This document shows positions 62,883 to 64,000 of a DNA stretch of 64,000 nucleotides, piece by piece. The notes below the pieces were generated by a model. It saw nothing but the letters and a program-made list of their open reading frames with translations. It had not been told where the DNA came from and did not search any database. This stretch comes from Butyricicoccus intestinisimiae (GTDB lineage Bacteria > Bacillota > Clostridia > Oscillospirales > Butyricicoccaceae), in the NCBI RefSeq assembly GCF_018918345.1, contig NZ_JAHLQI010000007.1:49635-113634 (forward strand). The letters are read 5' to 3'. Both the position numbers and the translations under genes were made by a program. Numbering within the stretch: the first letter of the stretch is position 1; each line of letters starts with the position of its first letter.

Positions 62883-64000
62883 CTTCACACGACTAAAGTC
62901 GCGTACTTCCCCATAAGTGTATAAAATACACGTAGCCTCTTTAGGAGACAGGGACTGCGTTTCTGCATGTACAGCCTTAACTCAGAAATCTCATGCCACT
63001 AAGGACATAAGCTCCGCATTAAGGTTAATTAATGTAGCAAACGTGCAGGTGCTTCTCTTACTGCACTGAGGAATTTTTGCCTCAATGAGCAACCATAAAC
63101 TCTCATCCATGGATTTTATAATCTCACGTATAAAATATCTGGCACCAATGTTATATGATGCAGACAGATCACAGTTATATGTCTTCCCATTTGGAAATTT
63201 ACATATCTGATAGGTATTAAAACCGGCATCCTTGCCACGGAGAATGCGACCGCTGCCATCATACGCAAGAGCGGAAGTTCCCCATGCACAGACACGGCTT
63301 ATGTGCATGCCTAACCTGTGGGCTTTGTTAGTCACAATCGACTGGACTTCCTGACTGCGCCAGAGCCTTATGCGCTGTTTCTTTGAACCGCGTACCCTGC
63401 CGATTTTGTTGAGATGTTCAAATACAATGACATCCGCATTGTAAGAGGCGGCGGTTTTAATAATAAACTCCGCAGTTTTCACCGAAATGTCATGGTTTAT
63501 GCCTTTGACTTTTGCCCATAATCTAGGTGTTTTGTTATTTCCATTCTGCTGTGCCTTTTTAATACGGTTAACGCTGTGCATCAGATGGTCTGTTTCTTTA
63601 GGAAGTTTACAAAAATGTCTTCCGAGAATAGTGCCATCACTCTGCATCACGCTTACCGTGGAGGCAGTGTTTATGCCAAGATCCACAGCAACAATAGTCT
63701 GATTGAACACTGTGGTGTCATTGAGTGTACGTCTTTCCTCAAACGGAAAGTCCAAAAACCACTCATGGCCGCGTTTCTGGAGCGTCGGGGCGCACCGTTT
63801 ACGGTCATGGCAGTGTTTAGTTATGTAGTCCATGTCGGATTTCCGCAGGCTGATGTTAATCCAGTCCCATGTATTGCGGGTGTATACCTTAACCTGTGCA
63901 GTGTAGTCCCCGGTCTGGTTATACATTCCAGAGCGGTACATTGAAGGGTAAACATATCCGGCTTTAGGTGGTGAAGGTCTTTTGCCGTTTGGCTTTTCTT
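62880..64000 (-). mobile_element. IS605-type element, right end and tnpB (partial)
   Basis: The right end at about 62880-62910 contains the GCGACTTTAGTCGTGTGAAGC-type stem-loop followed by the interrupted gene. The left end is outside the window. Region 62880-62990 should form the guide RNA scaffold. Confidence 0.7.
62991..64000 (-). CDS. tnpB: TnpB-like nuclease, 5' end beyond window
   Basis: The frame is open to base 64000, so the N-terminus is missing; the ATG at 63941 is internal (upstream codons read PSPPKAGYVYPSMYRSG). RuvC-I Asp in VAVDLGINTAST, Glu in VIVFEHLNKIG, final Asp in NCDLSASYNIGARYF. The usual Cys4 zinc ribbon is replaced by GTSALAYDGSGRILRG, typical of a divergent Bacillota OrfB branch. 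Distinct from the other two TnpBs here. Confidence 0.85.
   Translation of the reverse strand, partial: EKPNGKRPSPPKAGYVYPSMYRSGMYNQTGDYTAQVKVYTRNTWDWINISLRKSDMDYITKHCHDRKRCAPTLQKRGHEWFLDFPFEERRTLNDTTVFNQTIVAVDLGINTASTVSVMQSDGTILGRHFCKLPKETDHLMHSVNRIKKAQQNGNNKTPRLWAKVKGINHDISVKTAEFIIKTAASYNADVIVFEHLNKIGRVRGSKKQRIRLWRSQEVQSIVTNKAHRLGMHISRVCAWGTSALAYDGSGRILRGKDAGFNTYQICKFPNGKTYNCDLSASYNIGARYFIREIIKSMDESLWLLIEAKIPQCSKRSTCTFATLINLNAELMSLVA

Noticed and set aside
1..64000. A changed genetic code (stop-codon reassignment), considered because several genes lack standard starts or contain breaks.
   Set aside because: TAA, TAG and TGA all end genes at expected family lengths, and large genes (dnaE, ligA, nrdD) are free of in-frame stops.

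Overview
The window looks like about 64 kb of a temperate siphovirus that can also live as a plasmid (a phage-plasmid) of an anaerobic Bacillota host, probably a gut Clostridia. The evidence is: an SPP1-type holin next to a C39-type endolysin; tail genes with a diversity-generating retroelement (DGR); an iteron-controlled plasmid-type origin with ParA/ParB; an oxygen-sensitive class III ribonucleotide reductase; AT-rich DNA with strong AGGAGG-type ribosome binding sites; and clean TTGACA-17-TATAAT promoters. No capsid, terminase or portal genes are present, so they must lie to the left of the window.

Layout. 1-4.9 kb (+): end of the tail module, holin, endolysin and small tail-associated proteins. 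4.9-9.3 kb (+): a decayed gene, the DGR target protein (variable region 7069-7166), the template repeat (7237-7334), the reverse transcriptase and two accessory proteins. 9.3-14.1 kb: a small secreted protein, a candidate structured RNA, the replication initiator (-), an origin with seven 21-bp iterons and DnaA boxes, then an RHH protein, ParA and ParB (+). 14.1-26.4 kb (+): an RNA ligase, an RlmN/Cfr-like radical SAM enzyme, a DNA adenine methylase and a long accessory run of small, often Cys-rich or membrane proteins that includes tandem duplications and several decayed genes. 26.5-37.7 kb (-): nucleotide metabolism and DNA processing (NAD-dependent ligase, nucleotide kinase, HD hydrolase, dUTPase, NrdG, NrdD, ThyX) and an SPFH protein. 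37.7-42.2 kb (-): tRNA genes interleaved with long perfect hairpins and a roughly 225-nt structured region, plus a TnpB-only IS605-type element. 42.3-49.5 kb (-): replication and recombination (DnaE, primase-helicase, Cas4-like nuclease, SSB-like protein, DUF1071/Sak3-like annealing protein). 49.5-50.3 kb: tRNA-Gln, a tRNA-like gene and tRNA-Gly. 50.3-56.6 kb (-): the regulatory and lysogeny side (duplicated HTH genes, an MrpR-like inactive integrase, a DGQHR protein, a serine recombinase and an AcrVA2-like candidate anti-CRISPR). 56.6-64 kb (-): an IS607 element, a multi-HTH protein, double-XRE regulators, small acidic proteins, and a second IS605-type TnpB that interrupts a gene at the right edge.

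The most unusual properties are these. (i) A complete DGR whose RT begins with ACG where ATG is expected. (ii) Several other core genes (nrdD, the Sak3-like gene and small genes) that also seem to start on ACG, ATC or ATT behind good ribosome binding sites. (iii) A GC-rich hairpin reused five times at module borders. (iv) Candidate non-coding RNAs at 9634-9747, 14089-14240 and 41454-41678. (v) A two-gene HTH module duplicated in tandem. (vi) An RNA ligase next to an RlmN-like enzyme in a phage that also carries about ten tRNA genes. All calls come from reading the sequence alone; family names are recognition of motifs, not database results.
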